A stretch of DNA of 64,000 bases from Plazaster borealis (GCA_021014325.1 CM037462.1:7670501-7734500); one strand, 5' to 3'. Positions 1 to 12,442 are shown, counted from the stretch's first letter. Numbers and translations are program-made. The notes: a model not told the origin generated them from the sequence alone.

Positions 1-1407
1 AGTAGGATGACTGTTTAGCCGGTGCTGATGCATTGAATTTTCAGGCGAGTTTACACCCAAGTTTCAGCTATGTTGGTTTTGATTTCGGTTTGCCTTTGAG
101 CAAATATGTAAGAGCTGAGAAGAGACGGGAAAGCCATCTTTATATTTTGACGAGACAAGTCTCGGTTTACTTTAAAGAGGGAACACCCATAATTGACTGT
201 GAGTATTAACGTTTAATAAAAATAAGTGTGGAAATTGTGTTTGACATTTAATATACCAGTAACTGTGAGATACTATACGGCATGTTTTAAGTTCACTTGA
301 ATTTGAAAGAAGTAGAGAGGAAATGGATATTCGTGACAAATTTGGTCACGCCATGATAAGTAACACTTAGGCCCTGTTTAGTGCCTTATAAATATGGATC
401 ACCACAAATATCTGCATATTATCATATGTCAAGAAGACAGTAATTTGCTTATCAAGTGTGGATAGACTTATTCATGGAAGTGTTGTGGTTCAGACATTGT
501 TGGCATTTTTGTTAACCGGAGTGTGATTCTCCGTGAAATGCAACATAAGAAGTTTGAATATCTAAGTACACTGTTGGGAGAAGTTTATATTAAGATCATT
601 TGTTGGAAGTTGATAGTGATCGATTCTTGGAAGAAACGTTTCCTTTATTGTGGGCAGATTTGTGAATGTGATGGTATTTGATGATTGGTAACTATTGTTT
701 GTAGTTATTGACGATTGGGACACCGGACACCCGGATTAGACCCGACGGGACCTGATTTCCTTCTTCGTGAGTTCCGATGAGACGGCGAAGTAGCGAGGAA
801 CTGGAGAAGTCGCAGGGACGACTGCCAGTATAGCCGTCGTAAGACGTGCATGCTATCATCAGGTGGGAGAATTGTAGAAGGGGTTAAGTTTAGCCCGCAC
901 ACAGACGTTGTGGACGAGTGCCAGATTTACTTAAAGGAGACCAGCTATAATGGACATATCTTAAAGATGACTATTTTGGGCAAGATAGCCCATGAAGAAT
1001 TACAACGTGTAACTTTTGGGAGCAAACATAGTGAATAGAGGTTTGAACACCGATGCAGTGAAAGTTTAATTGATAAGTGCACTAGTGAGATTTTCATTGA
1101 TTATTGCGCGTAGATTTGTAATTGTGTATTTTCGAAAACTTTGATACGTGGTACCACTTTTGATGTATATAATTAATTGAATAATAATGGTGAGTGCTTC
1201 TTTGGAACAATAATAACAACACTCTCAGTTCAGTATAAATCGATTGTTTGTTTGTTTTGTTCAACGATTGCGTTTGTGACCCCGCCTCACTCCTTCACAT
1301 CATAAATTCTCGGGAAATCGTAACAATCTGTCTGCGTTGATAGAGGGCCTAAAGCTTTAGTTTCGAAAGAGCAATATGTATTGGGCCAGACAATCGCAGT
1401 CAGTGTG
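1..1407. other. No recognisable gene
   Basis: I recognise no gene here. The longest plus-strand frame (850-1038, 62 codons) has no familiar motif. The stretch around 715-850 is more GC-rich than its surroundings and could be part of an untranslated exon or an old mobile element. No clear splice sites or terminal repeats support either reading. Confidence 0.4.
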
Positions 1408-1636
1408 TTAAAGGCATCGTACACGTTTGGTAATTGTCAAAGACCAGTGTTCTCATTTGGTGTATCCCAACATATGCATAAAATAACAAGCCTGTGAAAA
1501 TTTGGGCTTAATTGGTCATCGAAGTTGCAAGAAAATGATGTCAAGAAAAAACACCCTTGTTGTACAAATTTGTGTGCTTTCAGATAGGAATAAAAATTTC
1601 TTGCAAGAAGTTTTTATTATTTTAGTGAGAAATTAG
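1408..1636 (+). mobile_element. Truncated TTAA-type MITE
   Basis: This starts with TTAA followed by AGGCATCGTACACG, the same end as the fuller copies near 5760, 10393 and 58059. It runs through the family's internal sequence (a segment reading TGTGAAAATTTGGGC, then a hairpin-like AACTTCTTGCAAGAAG-type region) and stops abruptly at about 1636, with the second half missing. The break lies only four bases from the stop codon of the minus-strand kinase gene, so the insertion or a later deletion shaped that gene's 3' end. Confidence 0.75.
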
Positions 1637-1639
1637 TGG

Positions 1640-3532
1640 TTACCAATGTGGTACATTAGTGCTATCCGAATATAATGGCCTCAGTCGAAGGACTTTGTCC
1701 AGATCGATCTTCAATGCGGCATGCAGCCAACAGCCGAAATCGTTTAATCCAGACATTTTTTCTTTTTTGATAAACTCACCAATATTTTCCCTCCCATAGT
1801 CGGTGTCAACCTTGATGTTGCAATCTGTATGCTTCTCACAGGGTAGTTCCTGCGCGGATAAATCATCCAAATCAACCAGTTTGATCTTGCCTTTCACGAT
1901 GACAAACTGTCGTGTTTTAAAGTCCCATACTGCCAGAGAGCCAAGTGGTGAACTTTGTAAGTAGTCAAGGAGGTCTGCGATCTCAATACTCATCTGTATC
2001 ATCATACCATAAAATTATAACAAAACATTATACTTGATGCTTCTCACAGGGTAGTTCCTGCGCTGATAAATCATCCAAATCAACATATACAATTATGAGA
2101 TTTGAGGACGGAAAAAAGTGATCTAAGAATTGGAGCGACGTCCAGTGATGATTTGGGGGCAGATGAGGTTGAGAATCACGTTGTTCATTGGGTGGGCCTA
2201 AGACCCATTGATACTGTGAGCAGGCTAACCGTATATAGATTGTGCATTGGGTCTTACTGGTGGGGGGGGGGGCATGAGCTGTTAAAGGATATGTCACACC
2301 TTATGGTCACACGAGGCAATTTACAGACAACCAGCTCCAGGTAATCTCATAGAAGGAAATCCATTCACATTTCAGTGTTCTCATTATTTTCCTGGGGATA
2401 GTGAGTTACAGCTATAGAAAAATGTCCATTGTGCTGCCTAAGTGTTCCTTGTGGATACAGTGTGGATACAGTGCAAGTGGTTGCCTCCAAGTTGCCTGAA
2501 AAAAATTGCCGTGTGTGACAAGGCCTATATGAGGTATACATCTTACATGGGTGACTGTCCATACACTATTACTTACATCTAACCGTGTGTCCCAAGGTAG
2601 ATTCTTCAACAGGCTATTTGCAGTCTTGTCACCAATCTCATATATCGCTATCATGCCATGGTTTGATATGGCCTTAATGCTACTGGTACACATTCCAAGG
2701 CTCTACATGTTAATCAACAAAATATATCAAACAAAAAGTTGATTAATTTAAGTTACATCTACGGAATGACAGAACAAATTCATACAAAAAACAAGCCGAA
2801 AAGACTAAAAAGAGATCAGCATGTTTATGCTGACATCACAGGAAACATTTCACTTCAATTCCTTCATATCTGTTTGAATTCTTGGTGTACCATTTTAAAG
2901 AACTATAGGCCTAATTTGAAATGTTATGGAAATTGAAAATTAATTTAAAATTGCTCATACAAAAATAAGTTTAATATATTTTTGACCTGGGCCTTACTAA
3001 CTTTGATAACATTTGGATGATCCAGCTGCAATGACAATGCGACTTCTTTCATTAGTTTGTAGTTGGCATACACGAAACAGTCGGAGAAGAAGCGATATTT
3101 CTTTCGTCTCATGCACGCTTTGATGTCCTCCACTTTGTTAGTGACCATCTTGACGGCTATCGACTCTCCTCTGTAAACACCTCTGTATACATCTTTAGTC
3201 ACTCCCCGTCCAAGACGTTCTTTTATTTCTACTGACTCTATATCGCGACACGAAAGGGACCCGTCTTGAACGCTCACAGTGGTTTCTTCGGATAGTTTGA
3301 GCTGTCTGATGAGGGAGTTCCTACGGTTCAACCAGTGGATCCCATTTTGCGACACTGTGATCTCCCGTTGTTTGGAAATAGCCACTAAGTCTGCGTGCTG
3401 CAACCATAAACCGTCCAAAGTGTGGATAATAACAACTGAAGGTAGAAGAGTCAGCACGAATACTGCGACGACGTAAAGGCCTAGTACGAACGGAGACGTA
3501 TGAGTTTTACAAAGTGTCACCGTTGAACTCAT
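1640..3532 (-). CDS. PKDCC: PKDCC/VLK-like secretory-pathway protein kinase
   Basis: Three coding exons on the minus strand join in phase 0: 3532-3002 (177 codons), 2702-2577 (42 codons) and 1993-1640. Both introns have GT-AG ends; donors read GTTAGT and GTAAGT. Exon 1 gives a short N-terminus, a hydrophobic segment at residues 17-38 (signal anchor), a glycine loop LGRGVTKDVY and the ATP-binding lysine in IAVKMV, then the family-like LDHPNVIK. Exon 2 matches the hinge region (MIAIYEIG, then LPWDTRLD). Exon 3 carries the catalytic-loop equivalent WDFKTRQFVIV and the metal-binding VDLDD, followed by PCEKHTDC. PKDCC (vertebrate lonesome kinase) phosphorylates tyrosines of secreted proteins in the Golgi or outside the cell. 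The C-terminus after PCEKHTDC is about 20-30 residues shorter than I expect from vertebrates. A strong alternative donor (GTGAGT at 1779-1774) inside exon 3 could lead to an undetected further exon, so the C-terminus is uncertain. Confidence 0.85.
2039..2084 (-). repeat. Duplicate of the kinase metal-binding-loop segment
   Basis: This 46-bp stretch repeats 1831-1876 of kinase exon 3 with one mismatch, and sits in intron 2 just upstream of that exon. In the kinase frame it again spells VDLDDLSAQELPCEKH. It has no splice acceptor fitted to it, so it looks like a local duplication that is not expressed. Confidence 0.85.
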
Positions 3533-5760
3533 CTGTCATGAAAAGAAACAGACTTATCAAAAGGAAATAATGTTGCTCTTTTATCAATGATCATGATAAC
3601 GGACTCATCATTCAAACAAATCAGTAACATTGAAATTAAGATGGTTTGTAAACATTGTTTCCTTCAAAGAGCACCTCGACGAGTAAATTAATAATTATTA
3701 CAATGTTACGTTCTAGTTCATAGTGCCTTAGAAATAGGTAAACGTGGAAAGTGTTACTACCACTTTGGCCTGTTAGATCGGTAAATAAAGTTTACCTACA
3801 TTATTTTTGCTTGTGTGTAGTTTATCGTTACTTACTTTTTATGTTCGAAAAATTAGCCTTGTCACTTAGTCCTTCGGATCTGCAGCAAAGACAAAAACAA
3901 CTGCAGAATGCATCAAAGAAAATTGTAACAGTCTCTGCATATTCGGGGTTGCATTGACTAGTGTGTGCTCTGACCGCGCTGAATGTGTTTGTAGTACAAA
4001 GGTCGAATTCGTATCATCATAATTATGTTGACTTTTCTCGTCTGTATGTTTGTGTATGATTAATATATTATGACCCGCTGAGTCTAGCGATCCCCTACTT
4101 GTCCTACCACTATTCTGAAATGGCTTTCCGGTTGAACTTTTGTTTGAACTCGATTTGGCAACGGGCAACCTAGCAGATGGGATATTTGCTTTATTGTTAG
4201 CTGTGTGAGGTTAATATCAATTTGAATCAAGACTACATCACAAATAATTACGGAATGTAAAGTCTTTCATTTCAATTTTAGCAGATTTCATTCAAGACAT
4301 TATCCGATCCACTTTAACTAGTTCAATTGGCCCAAAGCATAATAGGAAGTTTCTGTATTCATGCGTAATTCATCATGGCAACACGAAACGTCACTGATGC
4401 ATGGGTAAAGCTAAGACCGCATGAGCAGCAAGTATAGGATGGGAAAGATTGTTGTGGGCTCAAGTTTCTGTCGAGTCTTCAGATTTTAACTAACACTACC
4501 AATGTTGGCTCACTCTTAAATTCGTTGGTTCGTACGATTCTCCATAATTTGTCTTTACATCCGAAAAATAGCTACTGATTTATTGTGTATCTTTTCCTGT
4601 AAGTGTTCTTGTTTCTGGCCATGGTATCGTAGTATGATTCAAGTGTAGTTTTAGTACCGGTACAACACGGACTGACGAGTTATACTGAAAATCTTGCATG
4701 ACAACAAACATGTTTCGTTTGTATTTCACTCTTCCTCATAAAATTGTCGGTTCAGAAGGTCCTTATTTCCAATTCCGTTATTGTACTAATAAAAAAGGCC
4801 TTAAATATAAAGTATAAATCCGACAACAATAATCAAACATAACAAAATTCCTGGTTTCGTTCCGTCAGCAAAGCCATGCATGCAAAGAGTAAACTGCAAA
4901 AGATGCCAAAGAAGCTAGCTATCTCGTTATGTCCTTAGCTTAGAAAATAGATAGACCCCGATGGGCTAGCTCAACTGGGTTGGCTGGACGTGTGTAACAG
5001 GGTCAATCAAATCAAAGCTACTTTCGTTTACGAAATGTTTAATTATGTAAATTCAAAATTGACCCAATTACTTGAAAGAAAGCTTTACTCTCGCATCATA
5101 TGTGCATGGTCACAATGCTTGTAGTGCCCACACTCTATTCGTATCTCTCGTATCTTCCGGACTTAACAACCCATTTAACCACACTATAGTCAAATTTGGA
5201 TGCTCTCCTCCTTCAACAACATGCTGGCCATCACAAACGATGTTTTCTATTCCTGTCTTGTAACTTGTTTGTATCGCCTTAATGTATTTTGTCCATGTAC
5301 ATCTTTATTGAGTTGTTTTCTTGCATCTATAATTTATTTCTTTAATTTGTCTATTTTTTAATCTGGGCTTATATGCCGTAAAACTTCTTGTGCTTTTGTA
5401 GATTGCTTTTATAGTCCCTTTCTGTGTTTGTTTGTATTTTGACGTAGTCCTGTTTACTGTCTCAACCAATGCATGGTATTAAACGTGCTCCATTTTGCTT
5501 TCGTTCAGGGGAGCACACACTGGAATTAGTCGTCGACCTTTTGGTATCCTCTGCAAATACTTCTTTTCTTGCATGTTTTCTGTAAAAGTGTCTATTATTT
5601 GTATACATTTAAATGTATCTCCTTTGTTGTTTGCTAAATAAAAATCAAATTCAAATCAAAAAGTAACGGTTGCCAAAACCGCATTATAGAAATACTGACA
5701 TTGCACGCGCACTCACAACTGTTGATAGGGAAGTTTGCTTGTCTGCTCTATTATTAGGCT
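3533..5760. other. Intergenic; possible LINE 3' end at 5072-5660
   Basis: This holds the upstream region of the minus-strand kinase and no recognised gene. From about 5072 to 5660 the sequence becomes T-rich with short open stretches and ends in AATAAAAATCAAATTCAAATC-like repeats, the style of a non-LTR retrotransposon 3' tail. I could not recognise reverse transcriptase motifs, so that part is tentative. Confidence 0.3.
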
Positions 5761-6131
5761 TAAAGGCATCGTACACGTTTGGTAATGACTCAAAACAAAT
5801 ATTAGCATAAAAAGTTACTTGGTAACAAGAAACGGAGAGCTGTTGATAGTGTAAAACATTGTAGGAAACGACTCCCTCTGAAGTAACGTAGTTTTTGAGA
5901 AAGAGGTAATTTCTCACTAAAATAATAACAACTTCTTGCAAGAAGTTTTTATTCCTATCTGAAAGCACACAAATTTGTACAACAAGGGTGTTTTTTCTTT
6001 CATCATTTTCTTGCAACTTCGATGACCAATTGAGCCCAAATTTTCACAGGCTTGTTATTTTATGCATATGTTGGGATACACCAAGTGAGAAGACTGGTCT
6101 TTGACAATTTCCAAACGTGTTCAGTGCCTCT
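5760..6131 (-). mobile_element. TTAA-type MITE
   Basis: The left end reads TTAAAGGCATCGTACACG and the right end is its diverged inverted copy (CGTGTTCAGTGCCTCTAA). The internal sequence matches, in reverse, the copies at 1408 and 10393. The open frame across 5684-6016 is a by-product of this repeat. The right TTAA is mutated to CTAA. Confidence 0.75.
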
Positions 6132-7645
6132 AATATAATAAGGATTTTGTTGTGAATTACCGGGTATTCCTTTATGACACGGAGATAATATTGAGTGCCA
6201 ATTCCTATATGTGATAGTCAGTGTGGCAGTATATTACACACATAAATAAACAAAACTTAAATAAGATTCGGGCGTGTTGCTTCAATCTTTTTTGCAGAAA
6301 ACAAATTCATGATAATTGATGTAAGTGTGAGGCTCTGCATTGGCGCACCATGTAGGCTAACCATGGATGAAAATGTGCAACCATGGAGCAAGAAATGAGT
6401 GCTCTGGTTGTGTACTAAGCAGCGGATCGACTGTGTGAGCATCATGAGGTGCTATCATCGTCTTCAGATTGCTCTTGAGCACACATCTTGTCGAAACTTG
6501 AAAACAATACTGAGCCAGAGCCACCCCTTCTAGGAAGAGATTATATTACATCCGGAGAATTTGCCCGCTTATAATAACGAAAGACCTAAGGCAACACGTG
6601 CTTAATCAACAAATTGACTCGCCACAGTTAAGTGGCATCGCCTCATTAAAAAAACGTTTGTCTTGTATTCGCCCTGAAAGCTGTTTGGTTCACCCTTTAA
6701 ATTTAGGTTGAATGATGTTTATCTACGTGAGTGAATCTTTGGAGATTGCTTGGCAGTAGCTAAGGAGGTAAGTTGTATGATCTTTGCAAACCACCAGAGC
6801 TAAGGAGGTAACTTGGTCTTTACAAACCATACACCTCAATGAATCCCGATATATCCCATATAGGCCGCTAAGGCGAAAAGCAAACCAGGTACAATCTCGT
6901 CACTGCGCACTATGCCATGTTTACGGATGAAGGAATAATGGTTCAAGTTGCCCAAATCGTCACCTCATCAACAATGTATTTAAATAAGGCCTTGGCAACC
7001 GAATTCAAAAAACAAACACTTAAACAACTGCCTGTTTGAGTATGGTAACAAAACCCCCAGAAGTACATGGTGTCGTGTACAGCGAAGCGATTTGCTGTAA
7101 GGACTTTGCAGTACTTAGGTTTCACCAAGTTACCCGCTTGATGTCGTCAGCAGAACAAATTCATCGCCACCTGTTTACAAGATTTCGTTATCTTTGAGAC
7201 GGTTCTTCGACTGTAACGTTGCGCTTAAACTCAAACGTGATAAACGACTGGCAAATTTGACAACTTTGTCGGTTCGCTTATATAATTCACTAATAATCTA
7301 CAATCGTGTTTACCTTCAAAATAATTCATAACTGGACAACGGGAACTGATTGAATCTTGTAGTGTTGACTTTTGCCAGGCATACGATACTCACCACCGTT
7401 GATATACCAACTCAAGCTTACCAAAATGATCCGTGAAATGAAGTGTAAACTAACCTCCCACATTGCTGTACTTGAAACCAAGTAGAAAAACTTCACCAGC
7501 GATACAAACATAAAGCGACCTCACCTTACAATCTAGGCCTATGATCACTTTGTTTGTCAAGTTCATTTCCATCTGGAGCATTGGGACGCAAGGGATAGAA
7601 AAAACATCGCTCTGTATAGTTGCCTATGACTTGTAAACAAAAGAA
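6132..7645. other. Intergenic, upstream of Tctex1 gene
   Basis: No gene is recognised. Around 6758-6830 a roughly 39-bp segment (AGCTAAGGAGGTAA, then CTTTGCAAACCA) is present twice in tandem with small differences. The last few hundred bases should hold the promoter of the gene starting at 7646, but I see no clear TATA box or initiator. Confidence 0.4.
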
Positions 7646-8476
7646 ATGGCGTCTAATAAAAAGTCAACGTCAGTGATTAACATTACTACAAGGCAGAAGG
7701 ATCATGCAACACATACCGGTAAGCCAATAGGTGAATTGGTTCGGAAACCGACTACTCCAGCTTTGAAACATTCACCATCAGATAGAAAGATGTCCACTGC
7801 TGGTGTAAATAGAAAGATGTCGGTTGCATCCAGTGCTTCAACTGGGCGAAAGTTATCCACAGCAAAGACAAGAAGTTCAGGAGCTTTGATGACTAGAAAG
7901 GTGTCTACTTGTTCCGATCGTCACAGTGGAAGTCAGCCAACAAGGCATTCATCTGAACCATCTGTGGTCGGCTTTAGACAGCTTCTTGTGACTAAACGTC
8001 TTGCCCGTAATCTTAAGCTCCGGACCACTCAGCGCTTAGCTGAACGTCGTGGTAGAAGTTACATCACTTACACTGACCGTCCAAGACGAAAGACTCTATC
8101 GTCAGATCAAGATGCTCTTGTTGAGCCATCTTACCAATTGTTGCCACCACAGAAGTTTGGTGAGTTTCGGGGAATAATAAACGATATCTTTGAAGAAATG
8201 ATCCCAGAAAGACTTGATAAAATGTGCTACGACGCCACATTGTGTAAAAAACAAGCAAAGTTACTGGCTGGTGATATACAGGAGCGAGTGAAAGATTTGT
8301 GTATCGAGCGTTATAAACTAATATCAGTGGTTAACATTGGTGAGATTCAACAACAAGCAGTTCGTGTTTGCAGTAGGGGTGTTTGGGATGTAGAAGTTGA
8401 CTCATTTGTAACATATCGATACCAGAATGCATCGATGTATTGCGTTGCTACAATATTCGGGATTTATTACGAATGA
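7646..8476 (+). CDS. Tctex1-domain protein, dynein light chain DYNLT4/5-like, intronless
   Basis: This is a single open frame of 276 codons. Residues about 161-276 form a Tctex1 domain: YQLLPPQKF at the entry, a helical stretch, the core RVKDLCIERYKLISVVNIG, RGVWDVEVDSFV, and the typical C-terminal ending VATIFGIYYE. This layout fits the DYNLT4/DYNLT5 (TCTEX1D4/TCTEX1D1) group, whose members act as dynein- or cilia-associated light chains. Residues 1-155 are basic, Ser/Thr-rich and probably disordered. They hold four R-K-x-S motifs (residues 47, 56, 68, 84) plus RRKT at 147-150, which resemble basophilic kinase sites. The start is the first ATG of the frame and lies downstream of stops. The N-terminus is longer than in vertebrate relatives. 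The exact orthologue is uncertain. Confidence 0.85.
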   Translation: MASNKKSTSVINITTRQKDHATHTGKPIGELVRKPTTPALKHSPSDRKMSTAGVNRKMSVASSASTGRKLSTAKTRSSGALMTRKVSTCSDRHSGSQPTRHSSEPSVVGFRQLLVTKRLARNLKLRTTQRLAERRGRSYITYTDRPRRKTLSSDQDALVEPSYQLLPPQKFGEFRGIINDIFEEMIPERLDKMCYDATLCKKQAKLLAGDIQERVKDLCIERYKLISVVNIGEIQQQAVRVCSRGVWDVEVDSFVTYRYQNASMYCVATIFGIYYE

Positions 8477-8684
8477 GATTAAAACAGTGGAAGAGAAAAG
8501 TGCTTTCTTTACGAGAAACATATTCTTTTTGGACTTCTTCATACACAAAATCACAGTGAGCACATTTATTTGAAACTGATGGCATGACGAGTACAGTGTT
8601 TTTAAAACCATTTTGTGATATGAACATAAACAGCCGTAATCAGCCTTTGTTATTATTACTTGTATGTACATTTTGCAATTTGGA

Positions 8685-8690
8685 AATAAA
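8685..8690 (+). promoter_or_regulatory. Polyadenylation signal AATAAA
   Basis: A canonical AATAAA lies 209 bp after the stop of the Tctex1 gene, at a plausible 3' UTR distance. No other AATAAA is nearer. Confidence 0.6.
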
Positions 8691-8710
8691 TGTTGAGTTG
8701 AAGATAAGGA

Positions 8711-8901
8711 CAGTGGCGTAACCAGCGGGGGATCCCTCTGCTCAGAACCCTTTGCCACTCTCTTGACCCCAAAATAAGATGGACAAATACACAAATGAAT
8801 TATTAGACACATGAATAGCCCCCTTCCTGTCTTTGTCTCGCTTGGGTCCCCACCCACAAGTATATAAATAAATAAATATAGAATGACAAGTTACGCCACT
8901 G
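8711..8901. mobile_element. Small TIR element, CAGTGGCGTAAC ends
   Basis: The left end CAGTGGCGTAAC is matched by the exact inverted copy GTTACGCCACTG at the right end, enclosing 191 bp with no coding potential. CAGTGGCG-type ends resemble hAT-derived MITEs. Flanking bases do not show a clean target duplication. A single left end of the same type occurs near 14793. Confidence 0.75.
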
Positions 8902-9649
8902 CAAGACAATACTTTATTCTATTTTGAAATAATGGTTAACGATTGACGATATTTAACAACAAATATTCCGACAGGAAAGCTGTTGAATGGTCAATGGTCA
9001 CTCTGTATGACAACCATGACTAATTTAATAGATCCAAAAGGCCTGTTGTGAAGCTCATGAAAAAGCTACAATCCTCTTCGAGAATATTATTAATTCACTA
9101 AATAGTTGTTTTTTAGTCAAATCACATAGCTCTATGCGGGTCAAACAAAGGCCATTTTTATTTTGCTTTGAGCGCCCGTTACTGTCAACACTGCGTCTAA
9201 TAACTGTACCGTAGGTTTATGCAAAGCTAGTTAAAGGTAAGGTCATACTTTGGTGATGACCTGCAGATTATTATTTTTTAAATGTTTATTTGAAAGCTTA
9301 CTTGTTATACAGATGGTAATGGTAGTAAGCATCCTGCGAAATTATTTCGTCTGAAGTGTCCCTGTTAATTATAAATCAATAAAAGTATGTCGAACAATTT
9401 AAATCTCCAAAACCTCTCTCCAAGGCGAGTTTTGAAGATTTATATTTCCGTGGTGTTCGTTTGTGCCAGAGATGTTGTACCCGCTGTTACCTTGTTAAAC
9501 GTGGATGGATTCTCTAATATGAACTAAGTTATACCGTGACAGGTTTTTCCCCCTGTTTCCTCAATATCAGACACTGTATTCAGCTGAAACTTTCACATGC
9601 GACTTACATTCTAGTTTTATTGACAATTTGGCCTATACCGTAAGTCAGC

Positions 9650-10340
9650 ATTACGTTGACAAAAACCAATGACCCTACGTTTAACATAGATGTTAGAGTA
9701 TGTTTTTTTTTTATATATTATTTTGTTGTAACATTGGGAGTGACAAAAACAATATATGACCCTACCTTTAACATAGATATTAGAGTATGTTTTTTATATA
9801 TATTTGTTGTAACATTGGGAGTGACAAAAAAAATATATGACCCTACCTTTAACATAGATATTAGAGTATGTTGTTGTATATATATTATTTTGTTGTAACA
9901 TTGGGAGTGACACAAAACAATATATGACCCTACCTTTAACATTTATATTATACCATGTTTTTAAATATATATTTGTTGTAACATTGGGAGTGACACAAAA
10001 CGAAAATGACCATACCTTTAACATAGATATTAGAGTATGTGTTTTAATATATATTTGTTGTAACATTGGGAGTGACACAAAACAATATATGACCATACCT
10101 TTAACATAGATATTAGAGGTGGTTTTTTTATATATGTTATTTTGTTGTAACATTGGGAGTGACAAAACAAAATATATGACCCTGCTTTTAACATATATAT
10201 TATAGTATGTTTTTATATATATATTGGTTGTAACATTGGGAGTGACACAAAACCCCAATATATGACCCTACCTTTAACAAAGATATTAGAGTAGGCCTAT
10301 GTTGTTTTATATATAGTATTTCGTTGTACCATTGGGAGGT
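9650..10340. repeat. Tandem repeat, about 81-87 bp unit, about 8 copies
   Basis: Each unit contains TGACCCTACCTTTAACATAG, an AT-rich stretch and TGTAACATTGGGAGTGACA. The last element recurs at about 9730, 9811, 9897, 9980, 10062, 10149, 10232 and, degenerate, 10329. Unit length varies because of the variable T/AT tract. Open frames through it (for example 9794-10258 minus) are repeat artefacts. Confidence 0.9.
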
Positions 10341-10392
10341 ACCCTGCTTCCCTCAAAGATATTACCAACTTCAACTTGTGTAGGCCTATCTC

Positions 10393-10692
10393 TTAAAGGC
10401 ACTGAACACGTGTGGAAATTGTCAAAGACCAGTGTTCTCACTTGATGTATCCCAACATATGTATAACTTAACAAGCCTGTGAAAATTTGGGCTCAATTGT
10501 TCATCGAAGTTGCAAGAAGTTTTTATTATTTTTAGTGAGAAATTACCTCTTTCTCAAAAACTACGTTACTTCAGAGGGAGTCGTTTCTCACAATGTTTTA
10601 AACTATCAACAGCTCTCCGTTGCTTGTTACCAAGTAAGTTTTTATGATAATATTTGTTTTGAGTCATTACTAAACGTGTACGATACCTTTAA
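10393..10692 (+). mobile_element. TTAA-type MITE, internally deleted
   Basis: TTAA at both ends (10393-10396 and 10689-10692) flanks inverted ends reading AGGCACTGAACACG and CGTGTACGATACCT. The body is the family seen at 1408, 5760 and 58059 but lacks about 80 bp from the middle. Confidence 0.8.
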
Positions 10693-11212
10693 CTTTGTGT
10701 GAATATTATTTTGTTGTGATGCATTTAATAGTTAATCAATGTGTAGTCCCACTATTTTATAATCTGTGTGTTGTTAACGGTAGTCTTCAATAAATTGGAA
10801 GTAGCCCTTTTTATTGTAAATCATAAAAACTTTTGTCGAATCACGTTTGTTCGTCTTGTAATTTGACCAAAATATTGAGGCGGTGTATTTTGAGTGTAAT
10901 TGTGTCTTTTCGTGTTCAGGTGACTTTCAACAGTTAGGCTAAAGTACAGCTCCGTTATTAAAAGTGGGTGCTTGTTTTAGATTGACTGGATACAAGGATG
11001 TGATATAAACCTCAGCCCATTTCAGCCTTTAGGTGGATGGGGCGTCTGTTCATTGTCATCACATGATGAACGTTAGATTGAGCCACATCATCCTGGTCCA
11101 GGATGATAGAGAGACTCTTTTCAGGCCGCTTCCCCTTCACGCAACACATCACAATTATATTTTCTTTAATTATTTTTGAATGAGAATGCTCTCTTTTGCG
11201 TTCTGTGCCCTA

Positions 11213-12209
11213 TAGACTGTGTAAGTCTAAAGCGGGTATCAAAAAACGAGAAAACAGCTCGAACGAAGACTATATTTTTTCAACGGAATCAAATATTCTT
11301 TTAAAATTCTAATAAGCCTATGCTCTCTTCAAGTTTTAGATTGAAATTCGCTCTGATCGATTGAAACAGTGGCAACTGCAGATGATTTTGTCCCCAGAGA
11401 GTTGGCCTAACACAATTTGAAAATATAAATACCCATAGCAATTTGTTATCAATTCAATTTCAAAATTTATATAATGCAAATAAATTTGTTAGAAATTAGC
11501 TTTGAAACAAAATTAAAACTTGGGACGTAGAAACCCCATTTGCAAATCACGACCGGGTTTGTGCGACCATCATAGGCCCTAAGATTAATAATAACATGAA
11601 CGTCACAGTTGGGCAAAACTCTTAACTGTTTGTAATCGGAAACGGAGGCCAAGCCTTATTGTCGGGTTTCCTTTGTTGATTTGTTACATTTATTTTACTT
11701 TTATATATTTCGTGGCTTAATTTCACTTTCACAACAATGTGATATAATTTGTCTAGCCCAAAAACTATGTTAAACTAAAGTATTTGAAGAAACTTAATCG
11801 CGCACACGTATAGGCTGATACTGGTAAAACTCAATAGACCTTTCTACTGTTGATAAACAAACAACGCTGGTCAGCATGGACAACCGAATGTTAGTAAAAC
11901 ATGCAATCGTTTAAAAGACGTTGTGACCAAATTCAACATTTCTGCAAACTTTAGATACAAAAAAATACATCACATGATTGGTTGCTTTGTTTCCAACAAA
12001 TTCAACACTATTTAATAATTGTGGAACATTGTTACAAACCGTGGCTATAATAGGCTATCTGTTTTTGCTTCGCATTTATGGCTTCCCATATATAGTTTTC
12101 CAACCTTGGTTGGCAAAAACTCGGCCTGTGACGTTGCAATAGAAAGATATACTGGTTGGGATCAACTTGGTCCGGGAAGTTCGAATACGCGTGAGACCTT
12201 CACAGTCTA
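11213..12209. mobile_element. Tc1/mariner-like non-autonomous element, GACTGTG ends
   Basis: It begins TAGACTGTGTAAGTCT and ends with the inverted AGACCTTCACAGTCTA. Two more members of the family lie at 30156 and 41812. The outer TA at each end fits a TA target duplication. This copy is longer (997 bp) and more diverged than the other two. It has no transposase frame. Confidence 0.65.
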
Positions 12210-12442
12210 GTGGTGTTATATTTTGAGCATGCATAAGCCCTACGGTAGCTTTTGTTATTCTGCTATTTTTCTTAGTGAAGCCCATTATACTGCCGGTTGA
12301 ATATACTTCTTTGACATGAGATGTAGGGTGAAAATTAACTAAGTGGCAGATCCCCCTCCCACTTTTCTTTGATGGCCCCATAAAGAATAGCCTATCCAGA
12401 CCTTCAAGATTGCAGGAGAACTTGCATATAGACCATCTAAAG

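Noticed and set aside
850..1038. 62-codon frame as a gene
   Set aside because: Short, no motif, no clear promoter or splice context.
9656..10258. Repetitive open frames on both strands
   Set aside because: They follow the roughly 83-bp AT-rich tandem repeat and have no protein-like composition.
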